Shown here piece by piece: positions 37,687 through 46,521 of a stretch of 64,000 bases of DNA. The position numbers and the translations under genes are program-made. The DNA lies in NCBI GenBank assembly GCA_015689705.1, contig WVSN01000001.1:372001-436000 (forward strand), written 5' to 3'. The DNA is from Rhodobacterales bacterium HKCCE3408. Its GTDB lineage: Bacteria; Pseudomonadota; Alphaproteobacteria; Rhodobacterales; Rhodobacteraceae. Each line of letters opens with the position of its first letter. Within the stretch, counting starts at the first letter, position 1. The notes beneath the pieces were generated by a model, which was not told where the DNA came from, did not search any database, and saw nothing but the letters and a program-made list of their open reading frames with translations.

Positions 37687-39363
37687 ATGGCCTTCAGGAC
37701 CGACATCGAGATCGCCCGCGATGCGAAGAAGAAACCCATCCAGGAGATCGGGGCGAAACTGGGAATCCCGTCCGATGACCTGCTGCCCTACGGCCACGAC
37801 AAGGCCAAGCTGAGCCAGGCCTTCATCGACAGCGTGAAGGACAAGCCGAACGGCAAGCTCGTGCTGGTGACCGCGATCAACCCGACGCCCGCGGGCGAGG
37901 GCAAGACGACCACGACCGTGGGTCTCGGCGACGGGCTGAACCGGATCGGCAAGAAAGCCTGCATCTGCATCCGCGAAGCCTCGCTCGGCCCCAACTTCGG
38001 CATGAAGGGCGGCGCGGCGGGCGGCGGTCATGCGCAGGTCGTTCCGATGGAGGACATGAACCTCCATTTCACCGGCGATTTCCACGCCATCACCAGCGCG
38101 CACAACCTGCTGTCGGCAATGATCGACAACCACATCTACTGGGGCAACGAGCTCGATATCGATGACCGCCGGGTGGTCTGGCGCCGCGTGCTGGACATGA
38201 ACGACCGGGCGCTGCGCGACATCGTCACCTCGCTCGGCGGCGTGGCCAACGGCTCGCCCCGGCAGACCGGGTTCGACATCACCGTGGCCTCCGAGGTCAT
38301 GGCGATCCTGTGCCTCGCGACCTCGCTGTCGGACCTGCAGCGCCGGCTCGGCGACATGATCGTGGCCTATCGCCGCGACAAGTCCCCGGTCTATTGCCGC
38401 GACATCAAGGCGGACGGCGCGATGACCGTTCTGCTGAAGGACGCTATGCAGCCGAACCTGGTGCAGACGCTGGAAAACAACCCCGCATTCGTCCATGGCG
38501 GGCCGTTCGCGAACATCGCCCATGGCTGCAACTCGGTCATCGCCACGACGACGGCGCTGAAGATCGCCGATTACGTGGTGACAGAAGCCGGCTTCGGCGC
38601 GGACCTGGGCGCCGAGAAGTTCATGAACATCAAGTGCCGCAAGGCGGGCCTCGCGCCCGACGCGGTGGTGCTGGTGGCGACCGTCCGCGCGATGAAGATG
38701 AACGGCGGCGTCGCCAAGGCCGATCTGGGCGCCGAAAACGTCGAGGCGGTGAAGAAGGGCTGCGCCAATCTCGGTCGCCACATCGAGAACGTGAAGAGCT
38801 TCGGCGTGCCGGTCGTGGTCGGGATCAACCACTTCGCGGGCGACACCGAGGCCGAGATCGAGGCGGTGAAGGCCTATGTCGCCGGCCAGGGCTCGGAAGC
38901 GGTGTTGTGCAAGCACTGGGCCGATGGCAGCGCCGGGATCGAGGATCTCGCCCACAAGGTCGTCCAGCTCGCCGAGAGCGGCAAGGCGCAGTTCGCGCCG
39001 CTTTATCCCGACGAGATGAGCCTGTTCGAGAAGATCGAGACCATCGCCAAGCGCATCTACCGCGCCGACGAGGTGCTGGCCGACAAGAAGATCCGCGACC
39101 AGTTGAAGGCCTGGGAAGAAGCGGGCTATGGCAACCTGCCGGTCTGCATGGCGAAGACGCAGTATTCGTTCACGACCGACCCCAACCGCCGCGGCGCGCC
39201 GACCGGCCATTCGGTCCCGGTGCGCGAAGTGCGGCTGAGCGCCGGGGCCGGGTTCGTGGTGGTGATCTGCGGGGAGATCATGACGATGCCGGGCCTGCCG
39301 CGCGTCCCCTCGGCCGAGAACATACGGCTGAACGATGCAGGTCAGATCGAAGGGCTGTTCTGA
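37687..39363 (+). CDS. fhs: Fhs, formate-tetrahydrofolate ligase
   Basis: The 558-residue enzyme has the P-loop [11 protein letters not shown] at about 67-77, [18 protein letters not shown], and the rest of the family signature over its full normal length. It makes N10-formyl-THF from formate, THF and ATP in the cytoplasm. A strong purine-rich ribosome binding site precedes the ATG. folD follows on the same strand. N10-formyl-THF is also the donor expected for the formyltransferase domain of megasynthase 2. Confidence 0.98.
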   Translation: MAFRTDIEIARDAKKKPIQEIGAKLGIPSDDLLPYGHDKAKLSQAFIDSVKDKPNGKLVLVTAINPTPAGEGKTTTTVGLGDGLNRIGKKACICIREASLGPNFGMKGGAAGGGHAQVVPMEDMNLHFTGDFHAITSAHNLLSAMIDNHIYWGNELDIDDRRVVWRRVLDMNDRALRDIVTSLGGVANGSPRQTGFDITVASEVMAILCLATSLSDLQRRLGDMIVAYRRDKSPVYCRDIKADGAMTVLLKDAMQPNLVQTLENNPAFVHGGPFANIAHGCNSVIATTTALKIADYVVTEAGFGADLGAEKFMNIKCRKAGLAPDAVVLVATVRAMKMNGGVAKADLGAENVEAVKKGCANLGRHIENVKSFGVPVVVGINHFAGDTEAEIEAVKAYVAGQGSEAVLCKHWADGSAGIEDLAHKVVQLAESGKAQFAPLYPDEMSLFEKIETIAKRIYRADEVLADKKIRDQLKAWEEAGYGNLPVCMAKTQYSFTTDPNRRGAPTGHSVPVREVRLSAGAGFVVVICGEIMTMPGLPRVPSAENIRLNDAGQIEGLF

Positions 39364-39369
39364 GCGCGT

Positions 39370-39406
39370 TTCGGCGCGCCGGGGCATCGAGCCCCGCCGC
39401 GCCGAA
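39370..39406 (+). terminator. Hairpin between fhs and folD
   Basis: A 16-bp stem with one mismatch (39370-39385 with 39391-39406) and a 5-base loop follows the fhs stop by 6 bp. There is no T-run, so it may attenuate rather than stop transcription into folD. Confidence 0.35.
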
Positions 39407-39450
39407 TGGCCTCCGGCGGGAGTAGTTGTGGAAAGATGAAGGACGGGACG

Positions 39451-40350
39451 ATGGCGGCGGAGATAATCGACGGCAAGGCGTTCGCGGCGAAGGTGCGGGG
39501 GCAGGTGGCCGACCATGTCGCGCGGCTGAAATCCGAGCACGGACTGACCCCGGGCCTTGCCGTGGTGCTGGTCGGCGAGGATCCGGCGAGCCAGGTCTAC
39601 GTGCGCAACAAGGGCGTCCAGACGCAGGAAGCCGGCATGGCCTCGTTCGAGCACAAGCTCGACGCCGCGACGTCCGAGGCGGATATCCTCGCGCTTGTGG
39701 ACAAGCTGAACGCCGATCCGGAAGTTCACGGGATTCTCGTGCAGTTACCGCTTCCGGCTCATGTGGACAGCACCAAGGTCATCAACAGGATATCCCCCGA
39801 GAAGGACGTCGACGGGTTCCATATCCTGAATGTCGGTCTGCTTGGCACCGGGCAGAAATCCATGGTGCCCTGCACGCCGCTCGGCTGCCTGATGATGCTG
39901 CGCGATCATCTGGGCAGCCTGTCGGGGCTGGAGGCCGTTGTGGTGGGCCGGTCGAACATCGTGGGCAAGCCGATGGCGCAGCTTCTGCTCGGCGACAGCT
40001 GCACGGTGACGATCGCGCATTCCCGGACGAAGGACCTGGGCGAAGTCTGCCGGCGGGCCGATATCCTCGTCGCCGCGGTCGGCCGGGCCGAGATGATCCC
40101 GGGCGACTGGGTCAAGCCCGGCGCGACGGTGATCGACGTCGGCATCAACCGCATTCCGCATCCCGAGAAAGAGGGCAAGACGAAGCTCGTCGGCGACGTG
40201 GAATTCGACAGCGCTGCGAAGGTCGCGGGTGCCATCACGCCGGTGCCGGGCGGCGTCGGGCCGATGACCATCGCCTGCCTTCTGGCCAACACGCTGACCG
40301 CCTGCTGCCGGGCGAACGGTTTGCCCGAGCCCGAGGGGCTGACCGCCTAG
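39451..40350 (+). CDS. folD: FolD, methylene-THF dehydrogenase/cyclohydrolase
   Basis: The 299-residue bifunctional enzyme has the active-site Lys region [13 protein letters not shown], the PLPAHVD substrate loop, [12 protein letters not shown] for NADP binding, and [10 protein letters not shown] near the end. It interconverts methylene-, methenyl- and 10-formyl-THF. I chose ATG 39451 because AAGGA lies 7 bp upstream and the protein then begins in the family-typical way; ATG 39436 is an alternative. The stop overlaps that of the opposing cupin gene by 4 bp. Confidence 0.97.
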   Translation: MAAEIIDGKAFAAKVRGQVADHVARLKSEHGLTPGLAVVLVGEDPASQVYVRNKGVQTQEAGMASFEHKLDAATSEADILALVDKLNADPEVHGILVQLPLPAHVDSTKVINRISPEKDVDGFHILNVGLLGTGQKSMVPCTPLGCLMMLRDHLGSLSGLEAVVVGRSNIVGKPMAQLLLGDSCTVTIAHSRTKDLGEVCRRADILVAAVGRAEMIPGDWVKPGATVIDVGINRIPHPEKEGKTKLVGDVEFDSAAKVAGAITPVPGGVGPMTIACLLANTLTACCRANGLPEPEGLTA

Positions 40351-40718
40351 GCGTCGAGTTCCGGATCGGGAAGGTTCGTTTGAATCCAGCGGTCCGAGAG
40401 GTGGATGTCCGTCGTCTCGAGCCGCGCGTCGTCGAGATTGACGAACTTGTGCGGGACATGGGCGGGGCCGATCAGGATATCGCCGCCGACCGCCTCGATC
40501 CTGGTCTCGCCGATGGTGAAGAGCGCGCGGCCCTGGCGCAGGATGAAGACCTCGTCATAGGGATGGACGTGCCAGACCGGGCCCTTGCCGCGCTCCTCGG
40601 TCGAGTAGAACAGGACCGTGACGCCGGTGCCGTGATCGGCGCCTTCGAAGCGGCCGCGCCAGAAATCCTGCGGCCCGACCCAGTCGGCGTGGCGGATGTG
40701 GACAGGCTCTTTCGGCAT
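40347..40718 (-). CDS. Small cupin-domain protein
   Basis: The 123-residue protein is a single cupin with metal-ligand motif 1 (H50, H52 and E56 in [11 protein letters not shown]) and motif 2 ([11 protein letters not shown]). Such proteins are usually metal-dependent sugar or small-molecule enzymes or sensors; the substrate is not evident. It is 11 bp downstream of the thioesterase gene on the same strand and so probably belongs to a pdeM-thioesterase-cupin transcription unit. Confidence 0.85.
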   Translation of the reverse strand: MPKEPVHIRHADWVGPQDFWRGRFEGADHGTGVTVLFYSTEERGKGPVWHVHPYDEVFILRQGRALFTIGETRIEAVGGDILIGPAHVPHKFVNLDDARLETTDIHLSDRWIQTNLPDPELDA

Positions 40719-40729
40719 GTTTCCCTCCC

Positions 40730-41137
40730 TCAGACCGGGATCATCGTGCCCTGCAGGATCGCGATATCGCGGCGGGTGCCGTCCTCGGCTTCGGCCTCGA
40801 CGCGGCCGCGGGTCACGACAAGGCGGCGGCCCGGTTTGACCACCTCGCCATAGGCGCGCAGAAGCCTCCCGGCGGCGGGCGCAATCAGGTTGATCTTCAT
40901 CTCCACCGTCAGCACGTCCGCGCCCTCCGCCATCGCCGTCAGCGCCGCATAGCCCTGGGCGCTGTCGCCGAGCGCGAAGGTCAGCCCGGCATGGGCAAAG
41001 CCCTGCTGCTGCGACACCGCCGGCGTGATCGGCGCGGAGATCACCACCCGGCCGCCCGATGCCTCCTCGAGCGTCGCGCCGAAGGTCGCCATGATGCCCT
41101 GCCGGGCGAAATTCTCCTGCAGGTCCGGGCGGATCAC
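40730..41137 (-). CDS. PaaI-family hotdog thioesterase
   Basis: The 135-residue protein matches the PaaI/YigI type of acyl-CoA thioesterase: QQGFAHAGLTFALGDSAQGYAA, where family members carry HxGxxxxxxDxxxG, then VEMKINLIAPA. Residues His and Asp of that motif are present. The substrate is unknown. The start overlaps the pdeM stop by 4 bp, so it is co-expressed with pdeM, although no functional link is obvious. Confidence 0.85.
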   Translation of the reverse strand: MIRPDLQENFARQGIMATFGATLEEASGGRVVISAPITPAVSQQQGFAHAGLTFALGDSAQGYAALTAMAEGADVLTVEMKINLIAPAAGRLLRAYGEVVKPGRRLVVTRGRVEAEAEDGTRRDIAILQGTMIPV

Positions 41138-41817
41138 GCGCGCCTCCGGGGCGCCGCGCGCGGCATCGGCACGGCCAGCGGCGGATCGGCCAGCAGGATC
41201 GCCACCGCCTCGGCGCCCATCAGGTCAGCCAGCGCCGCGTCATCGGACCGGAGCGAGCCGGTATAGGCGCCGTAGGCCGGCAGGATCGCCTTCTGCCCGT
41301 CGGTCAGGACGCAGCGCCGGGTCAGCGATCCGCCGCGCGTCTGCACCCGGGCCTTGGGATGGTAATGCCCTGAAATCTCGCCATGTTTGCCCGGCACGCA
41401 GATATGGCGGAAGATCAGCGGTGGTTCGTAGAGCACCTCGAGATGGGTGCCGGAGATCTCCACCGGCCCGGCATCGTGGTTGCCCTCGATCCAGACCCAT
41501 CGCCGCCCGGCCATCAGCGTCGCGAGCCAGGTCGCCGTCTCCTCGTCGAGCGCGCTTGCCGCGTCGAGATCGTCGAAGGAATCCCCGAGGCACACGACCA
41601 CCTCCGGCGCGGTCAGGTGAATGTCGGCCTCGAGCTTGCCGAGCGTCTCGCGGGCTTCGTAGGGGGGCAGCAGGGCGCCGCCGCGGCGGGCCATGCGTTC
41701 GGACTTGCCGAGATGCAGGTCGGAGACGCAGAGCAGCCGCCGCGCAGCCCACCACAGCCCGCCCGAAGGCAGCACCGTGAGCGTCTCGCCATGCAGCTCG
41801 AACTCGTAGCCGTTCAT
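41134..41817 (-). CDS. pdeM: PdeM, ligase-associated metallophosphoesterase
   Basis: The 227-residue protein has the calcineurin-like metal motifs SDLHLGKSER, GDSFDD, GNHD and GHYHP in order. In many alphaproteobacteria this DNA-processing phosphoesterase is encoded with an Lhr-type helicase, a DNA ligase and an exonuclease as a DNA repair set. Only lhr is nearby here. ATG 41817 (MNGYEFELHG) was preferred over the upstream start at 41862 because it gives the usual N-terminus. A 12-bp-periodic repeat lies upstream. Confidence 0.88.
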   Translation of the reverse strand: MNGYEFELHGETLTVLPSGGLWWAARRLLCVSDLHLGKSERMARRGGALLPPYEARETLGKLEADIHLTAPEVVVCLGDSFDDLDAASALDEETATWLATLMAGRRWVWIEGNHDAGPVEISGTHLEVLYEPPLIFRHICVPGKHGEISGHYHPKARVQTRGGSLTRRCVLTDGQKAILPAYGAYTGSLRSDDAALADLMGAEAVAILLADPPLAVPMPRAAPRRRA

Positions 41818-41942
41818 GCTTCGTTCGATGCCACGGACCGCGCCTCCGCGCAAGGTGAACAAAGTCTGAATGGCGCGGCGTGGCTGTTAACCGCCTTGCA
41901 CATTTCCCACATCCGCGCCGCCCCTGGTGCAGAAATACCGCA

Positions 41943-41972
41943 TATGCCTGACCGTATGCCTACCGGTATGCC
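41943..41972. repeat. Three copies of TATGCC at exact 12-bp spacing upstream of pdeM
   Basis: TATGCC occurs at 41943-41948, 41955-41960 and 41967-41972. The short palindromes GCATATGC (41940-41947), TACCGGTA (41961-41968) and ATGCAT (41978-41983) overlap or follow. The array lies in the 225-bp gap between lhr and pdeM, about 125-165 bp upstream of the pdeM start. It could be a protein-binding array; this is inference. Confidence 0.5.
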
Positions 41973-42042
41973 TTTCCATGCATACGCGATTTCCGCACAT
42001 GAAGTCGCCTGTGCATGGTTAACGGTGCGCGCGCCTTCCCCT

Positions 42043-44544
42043 TCATCTTTCCCCAAATACCTCCGGGGAGCGCGAGGGGCTGGCCCCTCGCTCCCGCACC
42101 GCGGCAGGCGCGCCTCGCTCCGGCAATCCGGCCACCGCCATCAGCCGCGCGGCCTCTTCCTCCAGCAGCCGCCGCTCGGCATGGCCCTTCACCGGGATCC
42201 GGCCCATCTCGAGAAACAGCGGCGCGGCCAGCGGCGTCACCCGGTCGAGCGTGACGTGGTCGATCCGGTCGCCGATGCGCGCCAGCATCTCCTCGATCCG
42301 GCCGAAATCGACGAGTCCGCGCATCGCCTCGCGCCGGGTGATCTCGAGCATCAGGTGATCAGGGTCGTGCTTGCGCAGCGTGTCGTAGAGGATGTCGGTC
42401 GAGAAGGTCGCCTGCCGGCCCGACTTGCGCTTGCCGCCCGGCTGGTTGCGGTCGATCAGCCCGGCGATCAGCGCCGCCGCCTTGAAGGTCCGCTTCATCA
42501 CCTGGTTCCCGGCCAGCCATGTCTCGAGCGTCTCGATCAGGTTGTCGCGTTCGAAAAGCGGTCCGGCGTCGGTCAGCGGCTTCAGCCCCCAGACCAGCGT
42601 CGCGTAATCGGTCGTCACGAAGCCGAGCGGGTCGAGGCCCATCCGCTCCATCCGTTCGGTCATCAGGAGCCCGAGGGTCTGCTGCGCGTTGCGACCGGCG
42701 AAGCCGTAGACGCAGACATGGTCGCGGCCGTCATGGGGGAAGCTTTCCACCAGCAGCCGGTCGCGTTCGGGCAGGCGCGAGACCTCGCGCTGGTGGGCCA
42801 GCCAGTCGGCGGTGTGCTGCGGGAGTTCGGGCCAGTCGTCTTTCCGGAACATCGCGAGGATGCGGTCGGAGAGCTGGGTGGAGGTGGCGAATTTCGTGCC
42901 CATGAAGGTCGCGATCTTCGGCTTCTCCCACGGGGTCTTGGCGACCTCGACGACCATCTCGCGCATCCCCTCGTAGCGGACGATCTGGCCGCCGATCAGG
43001 AAGGTGTCGCCCTTCTTCAGCGCCGCGGCGAAATATTCCTCGACCTCGCCGAGCGGCGCGCCGCCGCGGGAATGGCGCATCCGGACCTTCAGCTTGTCGG
43101 CATCGACGATGGTGCCGATGTTCATGCGGATCTGCGCCGTGGCGCGCGGGTCGCGCAGCCGCCACCGGCCGTCGATCTCGACCAGCCGCTGCCAGCGGTC
43201 ATAGGCGCGCAGCGCGTAGCCGCCGGTGGCGCAGAATTCGAGGCAGCGGTCGAAGGTCGCCCGATCGAGGTCGGCATAGGCTCCGGCCGTGGTGACCTCG
43301 GCATAGAGCGCGTCGCCGGTGAAGGGCCCGGCGCAGGCGCGGATCAGGATGTGCTGGCAGAGTACGTCGAGCGGGCCGGGCCCGCGCGGGTCGCCGTCGA
43401 GATCGTGGTCCTGCACGGCCTGAAGCGCTGCCACGCATTCGACCACCTCGAACCGGTTCGCGGGCACGAGGATCGCCTTCGAGGGCGCGTTGTACCGGTG
43501 GTTCGCCCGGCCGATGCGCTGGACGAGGCGTTTGACGTTCTTCGGCGCGCCGACCTGGATCACGAGATCGACGTCGCCCCAGTCGATCCCGAGATCGAGC
43601 GAGCCGGTGCAGACCACGGCCTTGAGCTGTCCCGCGACCATCGCGGCCTCGACCCGTTCGCGCTGTTCGCGGGCCAGCGCGCCGTGATGGATGCCGATCG
43701 GGATCTGGTCGTCGTTCCGGAGCCAGAGTTCGTGGAAGAAGATCTCGGCCTGGGCGCGGGTGTTGTGGAAGATCAGCGTGGTGTTGTGGCGGCGCACCTG
43801 GTCGAGCACGGCGTCGACGGCGTATTTGCCGCCACCGCCGGCCCAGGGCGGACGCTCTTCCGTCCGCAGCATGGTGATGTCGGGATCGGGGCCGGGATCG
43901 GCCATGAGGATATCGCAGGGGTCCGGGTGGCGGGCGAGGATGCGGGCGATCGCGGGCGGGTCCTCGACCGTCGCGCTGAGGCCGACGCGGCGGAGCCCGG
44001 GGGCGAGCGCCTGGAGCCGGGAGAGAGCCAGCATGAGCTGGTCGCCGCGCTTGGATTCGCTGAGCGCGTGGATTTCGTCGACGACGATGCGTTTGAGGCC
44101 CGCGAAGGTGCGGGCGGCGTCTTCGTAGCTGACCATCAGCGCGAGGCTTTCGGGCGTCGTCAGCAGGATATGCGGCGGGTCGGCGCGCTGGCGGCGCTTC
44201 TTCGCGCTGGAGGTGTCGCCGGTCCGGTCCTCGACGCGGATGGGCAGGCCCATCTCGGTGATCGGGCCGGTCAGGTTGCGCCGGATGTCGGCCGCGAGCG
44301 CCTTCAGCGGCGAGACGTAGAGCGTGTGCAGGCCCTGATGCGTGCCGTCCGCCAGTTCGGCCAGCGTGGGCAGGAAGCCGGCCATCGTCTTGCCGCCGCC
44401 GGTCGGCGCGATCAGGAGCGTGCAGGGGTCGTCGGCGCGCGCCAGCATCTCCTGCTGGTGGGGGTGGATGCGCCAGCCGCGCGCGTCGAACCAGCCGGTG
44501 ATGGCGGCGGGCAGGGCAGGGGCCTTGGCGGTGGGGGCGGTCAT
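42043..44544 (-). CDS. lhr: Lhr-type DEXH helicase, ligase-associated
   Basis: The 833-residue superfamily 2 helicase has Walker A APTGGGKT near residue 50, DEIH box (VVDEIHALSESKRGDQL), the SATVEDP motif, and helicase C motif (QRIGRANHRY), followed by the Lhr-specific C-terminal region. It belongs to the DNA damage response set with pdeM. ATG 44544 begins just before the helicase domain; the frame is open much further upstream but that overlaps the divergent MetE-like gene. The last roughly 15 residues are encoded inside a hairpin repeat, so the natural C-terminus may have been extended. Confidence 0.93.
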   Translation of the reverse strand: MTAPTAKAPALPAAITGWFDARGWRIHPHQQEMLARADDPCTLLIAPTGGGKTMAGFLPTLAELADGTHQGLHTLYVSPLKALAADIRRNLTGPITEMGLPIRVEDRTGDTSSAKKRRQRADPPHILLTTPESLALMVSYEDAARTFAGLKRIVVDEIHALSESKRGDQLMLALSRLQALAPGLRRVGLSATVEDPPAIARILARHPDPCDILMADPGPDPDITMLRTEERPPWAGGGGKYAVDAVLDQVRRHNTTLIFHNTRAQAEIFFHELWLRNDDQIPIGIHHGALAREQRERVEAAMVAGQLKAVVCTGSLDLGIDWGDVDLVIQVGAPKNVKRLVQRIGRANHRYNAPSKAILVPANRFEVVECVAALQAVQDHDLDGDPRGPGPLDVLCQHILIRACAGPFTGDALYAEVTTAGAYADLDRATFDRCLEFCATGGYALRAYDRWQRLVEIDGRWRLRDPRATAQIRMNIGTIVDADKLKVRMRHSRGGAPLGEVEEYFAAALKKGDTFLIGGQIVRYEGMREMVVEVAKTPWEKPKIATFMGTKFATSTQLSDRILAMFRKDDWPELPQHTADWLAHQREVSRLPERDRLLVESFPHDGRDHVCVYGFAGRNAQQTLGLLMTERMERMGLDPLGFVTTDYATLVWGLKPLTDAGPLFERDNLIETLETWLAGNQVMKRTFKAAALIAGLIDRNQPGGKRKSGRQATFSTDILYDTLRKHDPDHLMLEITRREAMRGLVDFGRIEEMLARIGDRIDHVTLDRVTPLAAPLFLEMGRIPVKGHAERRLLEEEAARLMAVAGLPERGAPAAVRERGASPSRSPEVFGER
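42054..42091 (-). terminator. Hairpin repeat in the 3' end of lhr, copy 1
   Basis: A stem pairs 42072-42080 with 42083-42091. The stretch 42054-42080 matches 48539-48565 at 23 of 27 positions. Reading the - strand, the stem is followed by GGAGGTATTTGGGG. It lies within the last codons of lhr and probably terminates it. Confidence 0.45.
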
Positions 44545-44643
44545 GGGCGCGATGATAGGGCGGGGCGGGGGCGGCGCCCACCACTCTTGTCCTTTGCCCC
44601 GCCGCTGGTCTATCGCCTTGGACGAGAGACAAGGAGGTCCGCC

Positions 44644-45768
44644 ATGCCCACACCGCCGTTCCGCGCCGACCATGTCGGCAGCCTGCTGCGCCCGAAAGCC
44701 GTCGCCGAGGCGCGCGCGGGCCACGTGTCCGGAGGCCCGGTTTCGGACGCCGACCTGCGCGCCGCCGAGGATGCCGCGATCCGGGATCTCATCCGGATGC
44801 AGGAGGATGTCGGGCTTCTGGCCGTGACCGATGGCGAGCAGCGCCGGGCCTTCTGGCACTACGATTTCATGGACATGCTGGACGGGCTGGACATCGTCCG
44901 CCGCGATACCGGCGGGTCGTTCAAGGGCTTCCAGGGCGTCGCGCTGCCGCCGGTCTTTCCGGTAATCTCGGGCCCGCTCGATTTCCCCGACGACCACCCG
45001 ATGCTGGACCATTTCCGCTTCGTCGCCGAGAACACGAAGGTGGTGCCGAAGATCTCGATCCCCGGCCCGTCCTGCTGCCATTTCCGCACCGCGAAGGAGG
45101 ATATCGCGGTCAAGGAATACAGCGAGGACCCGCAGGCGATGTTCGATGCGCTGGTCCTGACCTACCGCAAGGCGGTGCAGGCCTTCTACGACGCGGGCTG
45201 CCGCTATCTGCAGATGGACGACATCTTCTTCGCCTATCTCTGCGACCCCAAGCACCGCGCCGACAAGGCGTCCGAGGGGCTCGACCCCGACTGGCTGATC
45301 GACCGCTACGCCTGGATGATGCGCGAGGCGATCAAGGACCGGCCGGAGGACATGGTCATCGGGATGCACATGTGCCGGGGCAACTTCCGCTCGACCCATG
45401 CCGCCGAGGGCGCCTACGACATGGCCGCCGACGCGATCTTCTCGACCGGCGTCGACATTTTCTTCATGGAGTATGACAGCGACCGCGCCGGGGGCCTCGA
45501 GCCGCTGCGCCTGCTGCCGAAGGGCAAGCAGCGGGTCATGCCGGGCTTCATCACGACGAAGACGGGCGCGCTGGAGGATCTGGATGACCTGAAGGCCAAG
45601 TTCGAGGAGGCGTCGAAATACGCCGATCTCGACCAGCTCGGCATCGCGCCGCAATGCGGCTTCGCCTCGACCGAGGAAGGCAACGCGGTCACGGCGGACG
45701 ACCAGAAGCGCAAGCTGGAGCTGGTGGTGAAGACGGCCGAGGCGGTCTGGGGCGGCGTCGACGCCTAG
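44644..45768 (+). CDS. MetE-like cobalamin-independent methionine synthase family protein
   Basis: The 374-residue protein corresponds to the C-terminal catalytic barrel of MetE alone. Likely zinc ligands are seen as His-x-Cys (GMHMCRGN) and a late Cys (APQCGFAS). Full MetE has a duplicated N-terminal half, which is missing here, as in core-MetE and YxjG-type proteins. It may methylate homocysteine or act on another thiol; the methyl donor is uncertain. The ATG is preceded by an excellent AAGGAGG. It is divergent from lhr and its stop overlaps that of marR by 4 bp. Confidence 0.85.
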   Translation: MPTPPFRADHVGSLLRPKAVAEARAGHVSGGPVSDADLRAAEDAAIRDLIRMQEDVGLLAVTDGEQRRAFWHYDFMDMLDGLDIVRRDTGGSFKGFQGVALPPVFPVISGPLDFPDDHPMLDHFRFVAENTKVVPKISIPGPSCCHFRTAKEDIAVKEYSEDPQAMFDALVLTYRKAVQAFYDAGCRYLQMDDIFFAYLCDPKHRADKASEGLDPDWLIDRYAWMMREAIKDRPEDMVIGMHMCRGNFRSTHAAEGAYDMAADAIFSTGVDIFFMEYDSDRAGGLEPLRLLPKGKQRVMPGFITTKTGALEDLDDLKAKFEEASKYADLDQLGIAPQCGFASTEEGNAVTADDQKRKLELVVKTAEAVWGGVDA

Positions 45769-46373
45769 CCGGCCTTCTTCGCGCCGCCCGCGGGCAGCGT
45801 CTTGCGCAGCCGCGTGATCTCGGTCGTGAGCGGCGCGGGCAGGCGGGCGGTCTGGTCGGACCAGACGCTGAAGCGTTCGAGGAGCGGGATGAAGGTCCGG
45901 ATCTCCTCGGGCGTCCAGCCGGAGAGAAAATCGCCGAGGACCATGAACTTGTAAGCCCGGACGGCGTCCATGATGCGGGCGCCGTCCTCGGTCGGCTCGA
46001 GGATCGTGCGCCGGGCGTCCTGCTGGCTGACCGCGCGGCGCACGAGGCCGCGGGCGATCAGGCCGGTGGTCAGCCGGCTGGCCCGCGACGGGTCGATGCC
46101 GAGCCGGGCGGCCACGGTCGCGACCATCGTCTCGGATTGCGGCTCGTCCCCGAATTCGTTCTGCGGCGCGCAGATCGCCACAAGCGCGTCAAGCTCGGCC
46201 AGGTCGAGATCGAGCCGCAGGTCGTCGATGGCGCGCAGGCCCAGTTCGCGCTTGGAAAATCGGCGGCGCCAGCGCTGCAGGATCGCGTCGATCTCGAGCG
46301 CTGCGCCCGTCACCTCGGGCGCGATCCCCACCGTGTGGAGCCGCTGGGCCAGTTTCACGTCGCGTTCGGCCAT
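45765..46373 (-). CDS. MarR-family transcriptional regulator
   Basis: The 202-residue protein has a winged helix-turn-helix in its middle (VAARLGIDPSRASRLTTGLIARGLVRR, then QDARRTILEPTEDG as the wing). MarR proteins bind palindromes as dimers and release them on binding small molecules. I chose ATG 46373, which has AAAGGG upstream. It is transcribed away from an MFS exporter and probably represses it; a 12-bp palindrome lies between the two genes. Confidence 0.88.
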   Translation of the reverse strand: MAERDVKLAQRLHTVGIAPEVTGAALEIDAILQRWRRRFSKRELGLRAIDDLRLDLDLAELDALVAICAPQNEFGDEPQSETMVATVAARLGIDPSRASRLTTGLIARGLVRRAVSQQDARRTILEPTEDGARIMDAVRAYKFMVLGDFLSGWTPEEIRTFIPLLERFSVWSDQTARLPAPLTTEITRLRKTLPAGGAKKAG

Positions 46374-46412
46374 CTCAACCCTTTCCAGTGCCGCGAACCG
46401 ATATACATGCGC

Positions 46413-46444
46413 TTGACATGCAAATGCCATCGGCACATATGTGC
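46413..46444 (+). promoter_or_regulatory. Promoter with palindromic operator between marR and the MFS gene
   Basis: TTGACA at 46413-46418 is a perfect -35 for the MFS gene. The perfect palindrome GCACATATGTGC (46433-46444) covers the expected -10 position 17 bp downstream. This is the usual layout for repression by a MarR protein. Confidence 0.55.
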
Positions 46445-46521
46445 GACTGACAGCCGATTGTAAAGCCATCGTCGCGCCCGCGCCACCGCCGCGGGCGTGG
46501 CGCTGTTACGGGACACAGACC

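Noticed and set aside
37431-37739. The full 102-codon version of the small - strand frame before fhs
   Set aside because: Its upstream part overlaps the start of fhs and is not protein-like; only the last 26 codons are worth considering.
41383-44643. The long in-frame extension upstream of the MetE-like gene
   Set aside because: It lies opposite lhr and has no similarity to MetE; the excellent ribosome binding site at 44644 marks the real start.
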